A stretch of 42,464 nucleotides of DNA, taken from positions 1 to 42,464 of the forward strand of contig DDRS01000030.1 of NCBI GenBank assembly GCA_002343685.1. Direction: 5' to 3'. The notes beneath the pieces were generated by a model. It ran no database searches and had not been told where the DNA came from. It worked only from the letters and a program-made list of their open reading frames with translations. The translations under genes and the position numbers were made by a program. The stretch comes from Thiobacillus denitrificans. Lineage in GTDB: Bacteria > Pseudomonadota > Gammaproteobacteria > Burkholderiales > Thiobacillaceae. The stretch's first letter is position 1, and every line of letters starts with the position of its first letter. This document shows positions 35,936 through 42,464 of this stretch, piece after piece.

Positions 35936-37240
35936 TCATTTATGGACCAGACGATACTCGGCCGAGCGCGCGTGTGCCTGCAGGCCTTCGCCGTAGGCCA
36001 ACGTGGCAGCGATCTGCCCCAGCGTCTGTGCGCCGGCCTGCGACACATGGATCAGACTGCTGCGCTTCTGGAAGTCATACACGCCCAGCGGCGACGAGAA
36101 GCGTGCCGTGCGCGAGGTCGGCAGCACATGGTTCGGCCCGGCGCAGTAATCGCCCAGCGCCTCGCAGGTGTTCCGGCCCATGAAGATCGCACCGGCATGG
36201 CGCAGCTTGGGCAGCAGCGCATCGGGATCAGCCACCGAGAGCTCGAGGTGTTCCGGCGCGATCGTATTCGAAATCGCGACCGCGTCGTCGAGATCGCGCG
36301 TCTTGATCAGCGCACCGCGGTTGGTGAGCGAGGTACGGATCACTTCGCTGCGCGGCATTTCTTCGATCAATTGGTTGATTGCGGCCGCCACCGCCTCGAG
36401 GTAAGCCGCATCCGGCGACAGCAGGATCGACTGCGCCATCTCGTCGTGCTCGGCCTGCGAGAAGAGATCCATCGCAACCCATTCCGGCGGCGTGTTGCCG
36501 TCGGCAATGACGAGGATCTCGGATGGGCCGGCGATCATATCGATCCCCACCGTGCCGAACACCCGACGCTTGGCTGCTGCCACGTAGGCATTGCCGGGGC
36601 CGACGATCTTGTCGACCTGCGGCACGGTCGCGGTGCCATAGGCCAGCGCCGCCACCGCCTGCGCGCCGCCGAGGGTGAACACGCGATCGACGCCGGCGAT
36701 CGCGGCGGCGGCCAGCACCAGCGGATTCTGCTCGCCACCCGGGGTCGGCACCACCATGATGAGTTCACCGACGCCTGCCACCTTGGCCGGAATCGCGTTC
36801 ATCAGCACCGACGACGGATAGGCGGCCTTACCGCCCGGCACATACAGTCCGACGCGATCGAGCGGCGTGACTTTCTGTCCCAATACGGTGCCATCATCCT
36901 CAGTATAGGTCCACGAACCCTGGATCTGCTTCTCGTGATAGCGACGTACGCGATCCGCTGCAGCCTCCAGCGCCTGGCGCGTGTCGGCCGGCAGGGCTGC
37001 GAGCGCGGCCTGCAATTGCGCAGCATTCAGCTCCAGGCTGGCGACCGAGGCCGCCGGCAGACGGTCGAAGCGTTCGGTATATTCGAGTACTGCCGCATCG
37101 CCCCGCGTTTTCACGTCGAGCAGAATGGTGGTAACCGTCTGCTCGATGGCGGCGTCGGCCGCATCGTCGAATTGCAACAGTCGGGCAAGACGCGCCTGAA
37201 AATCAGGCGCTGTGCTGTCGAGGCGGGTGAGGGTAACCAC
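35936..37240 (-). CDS. hisD: Histidinol dehydrogenase
   Basis: A 434-residue zinc enzyme that oxidises histidinol to histidine in two NAD-dependent steps. The family stretch GLYVPGGKAAYPSSVLMN, GPGNAYVAAAKR, GPSEILVIAD and SQAEHDEMAQ (zinc ligands) are intact. The start is a GTG with AGGAA five bases before it. It is the first gene of the his cluster here: hisG, usually directly upstream in betaproteobacteria, is absent and a divergent Fur-family gene takes its place. Confidence 0.96.
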   Translation of the reverse strand: MVTLTRLDSTAPDFQARLARLLQFDDAADAAIEQTVTTILLDVKTRGDAAVLEYTERFDRLPAASVASLELNAAQLQAALAALPADTRQALEAAADRVRRYHEKQIQGSWTYTEDDGTVLGQKVTPLDRVGLYVPGGKAAYPSSVLMNAIPAKVAGVGELIMVVPTPGGEQNPLVLAAAAIAGVDRVFTLGGAQAVAALAYGTATVPQVDKIVGPGNAYVAAAKRRVFGTVGIDMIAGPSEILVIADGNTPPEWVAMDLFSQAEHDEMAQSILLSPDAAYLEAVAAAINQLIEEMPRSEVIRTSLTNRGALIKTRDLDDAVAISNTIAPEHLELSVADPDALLPKLRHAGAIFMGRNTCEALGDYCAGPNHVLPTSRTARFSSPLGVYDFQKRSSLIHVSQAGAQTLGQIAATLAYGEGLQAHARSAEYRLVHK

Positions 37241-37358
37241 AGGATTCCTGCTTCACAAAGAATAAGGGCGAAAGACTGGCTGGAATTGTACCGGTTTTTG
37301 ACGCTTCGCCGCGCTCGCGCGGGCTTTTCCAGATGGCACTCATACCCATTCCGGAAGT

Positions 37359-37387
37359 TAGACAAAGTCCAGATTGGTGTTTATCAT
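37359..37387 (+). promoter_or_regulatory. Promoter of the Fur-family gene
   Basis: TAGACA (37359-37364) and TATCAT (37382-37387) are separated by 17 bases. The start point would fall near 37394, almost at the ATG chosen for the gene, so the message would have little or no leader. It lies in the 154-base divergent gap with hisD. Confidence 0.55.
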
Positions 37388-37394
37388 AAGGCGC

Positions 37395-37805
37395 ATGCAT
37401 TACACGCGCGACAACATGGCCGGCCTTTTGCGCAGCCACGACATCAATCCGACCCACCAGCGGATCGAGATTGCGCACGCGCTGTTTTCACGACAGGAAC
37501 ACCTCTCGGCCGATCAGGTGATGGCGATCGTCAACACCCGCCACTCCGAGACCTCCAAGGCCACGGTCTACAACACACTCAAGCTATTCCTGGAAAAAGG
37601 CCTGGTGCGCGAAGTCATCGTCGATCCCAGCAAGGTGTTTTTCGATCCCAACACCGGTCCGCATCACCACCTCTACGAAGTCGATACCGGCAAGCTGTCC
37701 GACATCGATGCCGCCCATGTCCAGATTTCCGGCCTGCCGCCCTTGCCGCCCGGCATGGTGACCGAAGGCATCGATCTGATCGTGCGTGTCCGCCGCAAGG
37801 CGTAA
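37395..37805 (+). CDS. Fur-family transcriptional regulator
   Basis: A 136-residue regulator with a winged-helix N-terminal half (LLRSHDINPTHQRIEIAHALF and TSKATVYNTLKLFLEKGLV) and a metal-sensing C-terminal half with HHHLYEVDTGKLSDID. The C-terminal CxxC zinc pairs of Fur, Zur and most PerR are missing; the protein has no Cys in that half, which is more like Irr-type members. The start at 37395 is nearly coincident with the predicted transcript start; an ATG seven codons later (MAGLLRSH) is an alternative. Likely autoregulated, and placed to affect hisD divergently, but its metal or signal is unknown. Confidence 0.88.
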   Translation: MHYTRDNMAGLLRSHDINPTHQRIEIAHALFSRQEHLSADQVMAIVNTRHSETSKATVYNTLKLFLEKGLVREVIVDPSKVFFDPNTGPHHHLYEVDTGKLSDIDAAHVQISGLPPLPPGMVTEGIDLIVRVRRKA

Positions 37806-37823
37806 CCCTCTATTCGCCCGTCG

Positions 37824-38132
37824 ATGAAACGGGTCCACATCGCCCCTACTCTGCTCGACGCCCAACTGGTCGTCGACGCGCTGTCCAGCCTCGGCATCGT
37901 CAGCCATATCTTCAATGCCAATGCCGCAGGCGCGCTGGGCGAGGTTCCCTTCCTACAGGCGCAACCCGAAGTGTGGGTCGAGGACGACACCCGGGAATGC
38001 CAGGCGCGCGAGGTATTGGTGGATTTTCTGAACGTGAAGCCCGGTGCGGAAAAGATTTGCCCGCACTGCGGCGAGCACAACCCCGGCAACTTCCTGAGTT
38101 GCTGGCAATGCGGAAGCCTGCTGCCCGACTAA
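37824..38132 (+). CDS. DUF2007-type protein with zinc ribbon
   Basis: A 102-residue protein. The N-terminal part, with MKRVHIAPTLLDAQLVVDALSSLGI and a VWVEDD strand, resembles the DUF2007 (putative signal-transducing) domain. The C-terminal 25 residues form a four-cysteine zinc ribbon, ICPHCGEHNPGNFLSCWQCGS. It lies 18 bases after the Fur-family gene and is probably co-transcribed. No function is known for the family that I can assign here. Confidence 0.85.
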   Translation: MKRVHIAPTLLDAQLVVDALSSLGIVSHIFNANAAGALGEVPFLQAQPEVWVEDDTRECQAREVLVDFLNVKPGAEKICPHCGEHNPGNFLSCWQCGSLLPD

Positions 38133-38145
38133 AAGCTGCGTAAGC

Positions 38146-38514
38146 TCAGGACGGCTGCGCGTCCTTCTTCAAGGCATCGAGATGCTGTTGATACTGGCGC
38201 GCAAAAATCCGTTCCAGTTCATCGATCGCCTCGACGGCCGCCACGCCGTGTACCAGATGACGCGTCATCTGTGCCGAGGCTTCATGAAATATCTGATTGC
38301 GCTCCAGCATCGGGTAGGTCTGCATCAGGCGCTGGATTGCCTTGACCACGTTTTCCTGCTCGGGCCGCGGAATCGGAAGCGGCTCCGCTGGGGGTGCGCT
38401 GGCGGTTTCGGCCCCTTCCTTGCCCGCCAGGAACTCCGCGTAATCCAGCAAGGCCTGCTGTCGCGATTCCGACAGCGAACGGAATAGCGACACGAGACGC
38501 TTGCTGTCGCGCAT
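38146..38514 (-). CDS. Conserved small protein of unknown function downstream of LysR gene
   Basis: A 122-residue, largely helical, soluble protein. The first part (MRDSKRLVSLFRSLSESRQQALLDYAEFLAG) resembles short helical segments of DUF2281-like antitoxin or Prevent-host-death-neighbour proteins, but the match is weak. After a proline-rich linker a second helical part follows. The ATG overlaps the LysR gene stop by one base (TGATG), so the two are translationally coupled. No catalytic motif is seen. Confidence 0.75.
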   Translation of the reverse strand: MRDSKRLVSLFRSLSESRQQALLDYAEFLAGKEGAETASAPPAEPLPIPRPEQENVVKAIQRLMQTYPMLERNQIFHEASAQMTRHLVHGVAAVEAIDELERIFARQYQQHLDALKKDAQPS

Positions 38515-39458
38515 CAGCGGTTGCGCCCCTTGACCGGTCGTTTCATCGGAATGACATCGACATTGCATTGCTGAAACTTGTTCTCGACGAAGCTGATGAA
38601 GGCGTCGAGAAGCTTGCTGCGGAATTTTTCCGGTGCATACACCATGGAAAGTTCGCGCGTCAGCCTGGGCTTCAAGGGAATCGCGGCGAGCGTGCCGAGC
38701 TGGATTTCCTTGGTGACGGTGGATGCCGACATGATGGCCACGCCGAGATTGGCCTCAACCGCCCCCTTGATCGCCTCGCGGCTGCCCAATTCCATTTCGA
38801 TATGCAGATCGTCCGGGTTGACGCCATTGTCCTTGAAGAAGTCGTCCACCACTTCACGCGTGCCCGAACCATGTTCGCGCGACACGTAAGGCTGTTCGGA
38901 GATGTCGTGCGCGTTCACGTTCGAACGCGAGGCCAGAGCATGATGCGGCGAACAAATCATCACCAGCTCGTCTTCGCAGCACGCCAGCGTGGTCAGGTTG
39001 GGATTGTGGGAAGGCGCTTCGATCAGTCCGACATCGAGAGAATGATCGGCCACTTTCGCTGCCACCGTTTCCGAATTGGCCACCGTGAGGCGCGCCTGAA
39101 CCTGCGGGAATCGCTCCTTGAATTCGCCCAGGATGCGCGGCAACTGGTATTCGGCAATGGTGGTCGAGGCGCCGATCATCAGGGGCCCGGTCACCTGCCC
39201 GGTCAGTTCGCCCACACGCGCTTCCATCTCGCCAGTCAAGGCCAGAATACGCTCGGCATACCCCAACACCAGATCGCCCGCCGGGGTCAGCGAGATCTTC
39301 CCATGACTGCGCTCGAACAAGCGGGTATTGAAATGTTCTTCCAACTGCTTGACCTGGAAGGTCACCGCAGGCTGCGTCATGTACAGAATATCGGCGGCCT
39401 TGGTAAAGCTGAGCTGTTTGGCGACGGTGTAGAATACTTGTAGTCTGCGGTCGGCCAT
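38514..39458 (-). CDS. LysR-family transcriptional regulator
   Basis: A 314-residue LysR-type regulator. The N-terminal winged helix-turn-helix is LQVFYTVAKQLSFTKAADILYMTQPAVTFQVKQLEEHF, then the linker helix, and the effector-binding domain starts at GPLMIGASTTIAEYQLPRIL. The late segments EHGSGTREVVDDFF and GSREAIKGAVEANLGVAIMS are of the CysL/CbbR-like branch, which often senses sulfur or carbon metabolites; this is a loose guess. It is followed by a coupled small gene and is divergent from the LplT-like gene across 160 bases. Confidence 0.93.
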   Translation of the reverse strand: MADRRLQVFYTVAKQLSFTKAADILYMTQPAVTFQVKQLEEHFNTRLFERSHGKISLTPAGDLVLGYAERILALTGEMEARVGELTGQVTGPLMIGASTTIAEYQLPRILGEFKERFPQVQARLTVANSETVAAKVADHSLDVGLIEAPSHNPNLTTLACCEDELVMICSPHHALASRSNVNAHDISEQPYVSREHGSGTREVVDDFFKDNGVNPDDLHIEMELGSREAIKGAVEANLGVAIMSASTVTKEIQLGTLAAIPLKPRLTRELSMVYAPEKFRSKLLDAFISFVENKFQQCNVDVIPMKRPVKGRNR

Positions 39459-39618
39459 TAAATCCCGTCCTTGGGTCAGAAAAGATTTTTATTCAACCAC
39501 AAACCCGTCCGTGTTGAAACCATCCCATAACCAAGCTGTTGTAACAATTGACTTTTCCTGCATCCCCTCCCTTCGGGCCGGCATGGCGTTGCGCCGATCG
39601 TAATCCAGGCCCTCCCAC

Positions 39619-40836
39619 TTGAATCGCGCGTTCTACACCATCCTGCTTGCGCAGTTCCTGTCTGCTTTGGCCGACAACGCGCTACTGTTCGCAGCGATCG
39701 GTCTGCTGGTTTTTTCCTCCGCACCCGAATGGTATTCGCCGCTGCTGCAGACGGTTTTCGTCATCGCCTATATCGTGCTGGCCCCGTTGGTTGGCCCGTT
39801 CGCCGACGCCCTCCCCAAGGGACGCGTCATGCTCATCGCCAACACACTCAAATTCGCGGGCTGCCTGACCATGCTGGCCGGGCTGCATCCCTTGCTGGCC
39901 TATGCCATTGTCGGCATCGGTGCCGCCATGTATTCGCCGGCCAAGTACGGCATCCTCACCGAACTCTTGCCCAGCGAAAAACTCGTCGTTGCCAACAGTT
40001 GGATGGAAGGGACCACCGTCGCCGCCATCGTACTCGGCGCCATCATTGGCGGTGCGCTCATCAACCCGCATTTCGCCGAGCGCATCCTGACGACCGCCGG
40101 GCTCTCCGCGGCCGTCATCGCACCCAAATTTGCCATCGTTGTCATCACTGGCCTTTATCTCAGCGCTGCGCTCGTCAACCTGTTCATCCCGCGTCTGCCG
40201 ATCGATCACAAACTGCCCAATCGTTCGCCGCTGTATATCCTGCATGACTTCGGGCACAGCTTCCTGCTGCTTTGGCGCGATCCCCTCGGCCAGGTGTCGC
40301 TCGCCGTCACCACCCTGTTCTGGGGCGTCGGCGCCACACTGCGCCTGCTCATCATCGCCTGGGCCGCGCTCAACCTGAAATACGGCCTGGACCAGGCTAC
40401 CCAGCTCACCGCCGCCTCCGCATTCGGTATCGCCATCGGCTCGATCCTGGCCGGAAAGTTCGTCCGCCTGCAGCGTGCCATCAGCGTGCTGCCGGCCGGC
40501 ATCCTCCTCGGCTTCGTGCCGATCGCCCTGATCTGGGTGGAAAGTCTGATCCCTGCCGTGCTCCTGCTCACGCTGGCAGGCGTGCTGGCAGGCTATTTCG
40601 TGGTGCCGATGAATGCCCTGCTGCAACACCGCGGACATCTGTTGATGGGAGCCGGCCACTCCATCGCCCAGCAGAATTTCAACGAGAACATCAGCATCCT
40701 GCTGCTGACCGGCGCCTACGCCCTGATGGTGCGTGCCGACTGGCACATCCACACCATCGTCCTGGTATTCGGCCTGTTCATCAGCATAGTGATGGCGACG
40801 GTCTGGCTACGCCATCGCAACGACGTCGTGCACTGA
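39619..40836 (+). CDS. lplT: LplT-like lysophospholipid transporter (MFS)
   Basis: A 405-residue major facilitator with about eleven to twelve hydrophobic helices. The N-terminus FYTILLAQFLSALADNALLFAA and the SPAKYGILTELLP motif are typical of LplT, which flips lysophospholipids to the inner leaflet for re-acylation. The re-acylating enzyme gene aas, fused or adjacent in some bacteria, is not next to it here. The start is a TTG with no clear ribosome site; no ATG gives a better N-terminus. It converges on the qmcA-like gene with eight bases between stops. Confidence 0.88.
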   Translation: MNRAFYTILLAQFLSALADNALLFAAIGLLVFSSAPEWYSPLLQTVFVIAYIVLAPLVGPFADALPKGRVMLIANTLKFAGCLTMLAGLHPLLAYAIVGIGAAMYSPAKYGILTELLPSEKLVVANSWMEGTTVAAIVLGAIIGGALINPHFAERILTTAGLSAAVIAPKFAIVVITGLYLSAALVNLFIPRLPIDHKLPNRSPLYILHDFGHSFLLLWRDPLGQVSLAVTTLFWGVGATLRLLIIAWAALNLKYGLDQATQLTAASAFGIAIGSILAGKFVRLQRAISVLPAGILLGFVPIALIWVESLIPAVLLLTLAGVLAGYFVVPMNALLQHRGHLLMGAGHSIAQQNFNENISILLLTGAYALMVRADWHIHTIVLVFGLFISIVMATVWLRHRNDVVH

Positions 40837-40844
40837 CGGCCAGA

Positions 40845-41774
40845 TCAGGCCTGGCTGGCACGCTCCGGAGTCTGCGATTTCACCACGCTCATCGCGCCTG
40901 CAATCAGTGAGCTGAGGTCGGCCATGTTGGACGGCACGATCAAGGTGTTGCCGGTTTTGGCCAGCCCGGAAAAGGCTTCGACATATTTCTCGGCGACCTT
41001 GAGATTCACCGCCTGGATGCCACCCGGCATTTCAATCGCGCGCGCCACACGGGCGATCGCTTCGGCATTGGCGACCGCGATCGCCTTGATCGCCTCGGCC
41101 TCGCCCATGGCAACGTTGATGGCGGCCTGCTTGTCGCCTTCGGATTGCTGAATTGCGGCTTCGCGCTCGCCGGTGGCAATGTTGATCTGCTCCTGCATGC
41201 GCCCTTCCGACGAGGCAATCAGCGCACGCTTCTCGCGCTCGGCAGTGATCTGCCGCTGCATGGCGTGAAGGATGTCCTTCGGCGGCGTCAGATCCTTGAT
41301 TTCGTAGCGCAACACCTTGACGCCCCAGTTGGTCGAAGCCTCGTTCAATGCCATCACTACGCCGCGGTTGATCTCCTCGCGTTCCTCGAAGGTACGGTCC
41401 ATTTCCATACGGCCGATCAGGGAACGCAGCGTCGTCTGCGCCAGTTGCGAAATGGCCGATATATAGTCGCTCGACCCGTAGGACGCCATCTTCGGGTCGG
41501 TGACCTGGAAGTACAGGATGCCGTCGACCGCGAGTTGGGTGTTGTCGCGCGTGATACAGACCTGGCTCGGCACGTCGAGCGGGATTTCCTTGAGCGAGTG
41601 CTTGTAGGCGACCGTGTCGATGAACGGGATCACCAGATTGAGGCCCGGCACCAGCACCGCGTGGAACTTGCCGAGGCGCTCGACCACCCAGGCGTTCTGC
41701 TGCGGGACCACGCGCACGCCCTTGGCAACGACGATGGCAATGACGATAACGATGACCAGCGCGACAGCACCCAT
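40845..41774 (-). CDS. qmcA: SPFH/band 7 membrane protein, QmcA-like
   Basis: A 309-residue stomatin-like protein of membrane microdomains. One N-terminal helix (VALVIVIVIAIVV) is followed by the SPFH domain starting RVVPQQNAWVVERLGKFH, then a helical coiled coil rich in Ala and Glu (EREAAIQQSEGDKQAAINVAMGEAEAIKAIA) and a conserved end near NTLIVPSNM. It may help control membrane proteases such as FtsH, as shown for QmcA in E. coli. It follows the NfeD gene by 15 bases, the usual pair. Confidence 0.93.
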   Translation of the reverse strand: MGAVALVIVIVIAIVVAKGVRVVPQQNAWVVERLGKFHAVLVPGLNLVIPFIDTVAYKHSLKEIPLDVPSQVCITRDNTQLAVDGILYFQVTDPKMASYGSSDYISAISQLAQTTLRSLIGRMEMDRTFEEREEINRGVVMALNEASTNWGVKVLRYEIKDLTPPKDILHAMQRQITAEREKRALIASSEGRMQEQINIATGEREAAIQQSEGDKQAAINVAMGEAEAIKAIAVANAEAIARVARAIEMPGGIQAVNLKVAEKYVEAFSGLAKTGNTLIVPSNMADLSSLIAGAMSVVKSQTPERASQA

Positions 41775-41789
41775 GAATTGTTCTCCCGA

Positions 41790-42197
41790 TTAATTACCTA
41801 GAACCAGTGTGTTGCCCTTGATTGCGCGAATGACCAGCGGGCGCGTGCTGTCCACGCCAGCCGGCTCGGCTTCAGCATCCCATACGGCGCCACGATATTT
41901 GACCTGGCCGTGATCTCCTTGCCAGGACTCGATCTGGACAGTCTTGCCGATGTCCATATCCTGCACGCTGAACTCCGGACGGTCGGTGTTGCGCTTCCAT
42001 CGGCGCAACATCAGGGTACCGACCGCACCGATCACCGCAGCCGTCAGCAACTGCGCCACCATGCCGGCGCCCAGCCAGGCCGCCACGCCGGCCACTGCAG
42101 CGGCCATCCCATAGACCAGTAGATAGAACGTGCCGCTGGCGAGTTCCACCCCCACCAGTACAGCCGCCAGAATCCACCACACTGCGTACGCCTGCAT
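41790..42197 (-). CDS. NfeD-family membrane protein
   Basis: A 135-residue protein with three to four hydrophobic helices in the first 65 residues, then a soluble OB-fold domain (MDIGKTVQIESWQGDHGQVKYRGAVWDA and VIRAIKGNTLVLGN) typical of NfeD (YbbJ type). NfeD partners an SPFH protein encoded next to it. It begins nine bases after the TPM-domain gene. Confidence 0.93.
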   Translation of the reverse strand: MQAYAVWWILAAVLVGVELASGTFYLLVYGMAAAVAGVAAWLGAGMVAQLLTAAVIGAVGTLMLRRWKRNTDRPEFSVQDMDIGKTVQIESWQGDHGQVKYRGAVWDAEAEPAGVDSTRPLVIRAIKGNTLVLGN

Positions 42198-42206
42198 TTC
42201 GTCTCC

Positions 42207-42464
42207 TCACTTGTATCCACTGGGCACAATCACGGGCCGGTCCGGCAATTCGTCCGGATTATGTTTCCCGGGCGGGAAATGCACAGCCAACAGCGTGCTG
42301 ATCTGCCGGATGCCTTCCAACACGCCATGCTCGAATTCGCCCCGCCTGAAATCCATTTCCATGGCCTGGGCCACCGCGCCCCAGGCTGACGGGTCGACGC
42401 GCGCGGCAATGCCGCGGTCGGCAATGATTTCGATGTCGCGGTCGGCCAGCAGCAGGTACACCAG
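42207..42464 (-). CDS. TPM-domain protein, C-terminal part (cut by window edge)
   Basis: The last 85 or so codons of a gene whose 5' part lies beyond the window. The sequence LVYLLLADRDIEIIADRGIAARV is the hallmark of the TPM domain (C-terminal half of TPM_phosphatase/DUF477), followed by helix segments GAVAQAMEMDFRRGEFEHGVLEGI. Its function is unknown; some TPM proteins are membrane bound and linked to photosystem repair or phosphatase activity. It is followed by NfeD after nine bases. Confidence 0.85.
   Translation of the reverse strand: MVYLLLADRDIEIIADRGIAARVDPSAWGAVAQAMEMDFRRGEFEHGVLEGIRQISTLLAVHFPPGKHNPDELPDRPVIVPSGYK

Noticed and set aside
35921..38143. Open frame of 740 codons on the plus strand
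   Set aside because: It is antisense to hisD and then out of frame with the Fur-family and DUF2007 genes, which are clearly real.

Overview
The window is a gene-dense, high-GC stretch of core chromosome from a Gram-negative proteobacterium, most likely a betaproteobacterium (Nitrosomonadales/Thiobacillus-like is a guess). The evidence is the gene order: tig-clpP-clpX-lon-hupB-tRNAs-ppiD, hisDCBHAFIE-hinT-tatABC, hpnCDE, and yafS-rnhA-dnaQ beside gloB-mltD. I see no insertion sequence, prophage, integron or CRISPR array. No gene-free stretch exceeds about 165 bases.

Layout. 1-4.2 kb (minus): yafS-like methyltransferase, rnhA, dnaQ, a periplasmic ABC_sub_bind-type protein and a membrane diguanylate cyclase, in a tightly overlapping chain. 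4.2-6.6 kb (plus): gloB and the murein transglycosylase mltD. 6.6-13.4 kb (minus): a Yej-type peptide ABC transporter (binding protein, two permeases, fused double ATPase) followed by a 65-residue membrane protein. 13.4-14.2 kb: fabI, with a perfect two-way terminator shared with ppiD. 14.3-22.9 kb (minus): tRNA-Leu, tig, clpP, clpX, lon (with a sigma-32-like promoter), hupB, tRNA-Val, tRNA-Asp and ppiD, a protein-quality-control block. 23.0-28.0 kb (plus): hpnC-hpnD-hpnE (squalene synthesis), a YciK-type SDR and a transmembrane Ser/Thr kinase. 28.0-37.2 kb (minus): an Amt channel; then hisD-C-B-H-A-F-I-E, hinT and tatA-B-C as one long probable operon running the other way round in the order listed (hisD first, tatC last). 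37.4-38.1 kb (plus): a Fur-family regulator and a DUF2007/zinc-ribbon protein. 38.1-39.5 kb (minus): a LysR regulator and a small unknown. 39.6-40.8 kb (plus): an LplT-like transporter. 40.8 kb to the end (minus): a TPM-domain protein (cut by the window edge), NfeD and a QmcA-like SPFH protein.

How the genes work together. Most are housekeeping: proofreading and RNA-primer removal, protein folding and degradation, histidine synthesis, Tat export and type II fatty acid synthesis. The less ordinary parts are: a Ser/Thr kinase whose periplasmic tail resembles the coiled coil of polysaccharide co-polymerases, in the squalene operon; an SDR of that operon whose catalytic serine is replaced; a peptide-binding lipoprotein with an added C-terminal membrane anchor and a partner permease with a periplasmic insert; a binding protein/diguanylate cyclase pair coupled to dnaQ; and a leader before amt that can fold in two competing ways. 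None of these can be called a new system from sequence alone; they are candidates.
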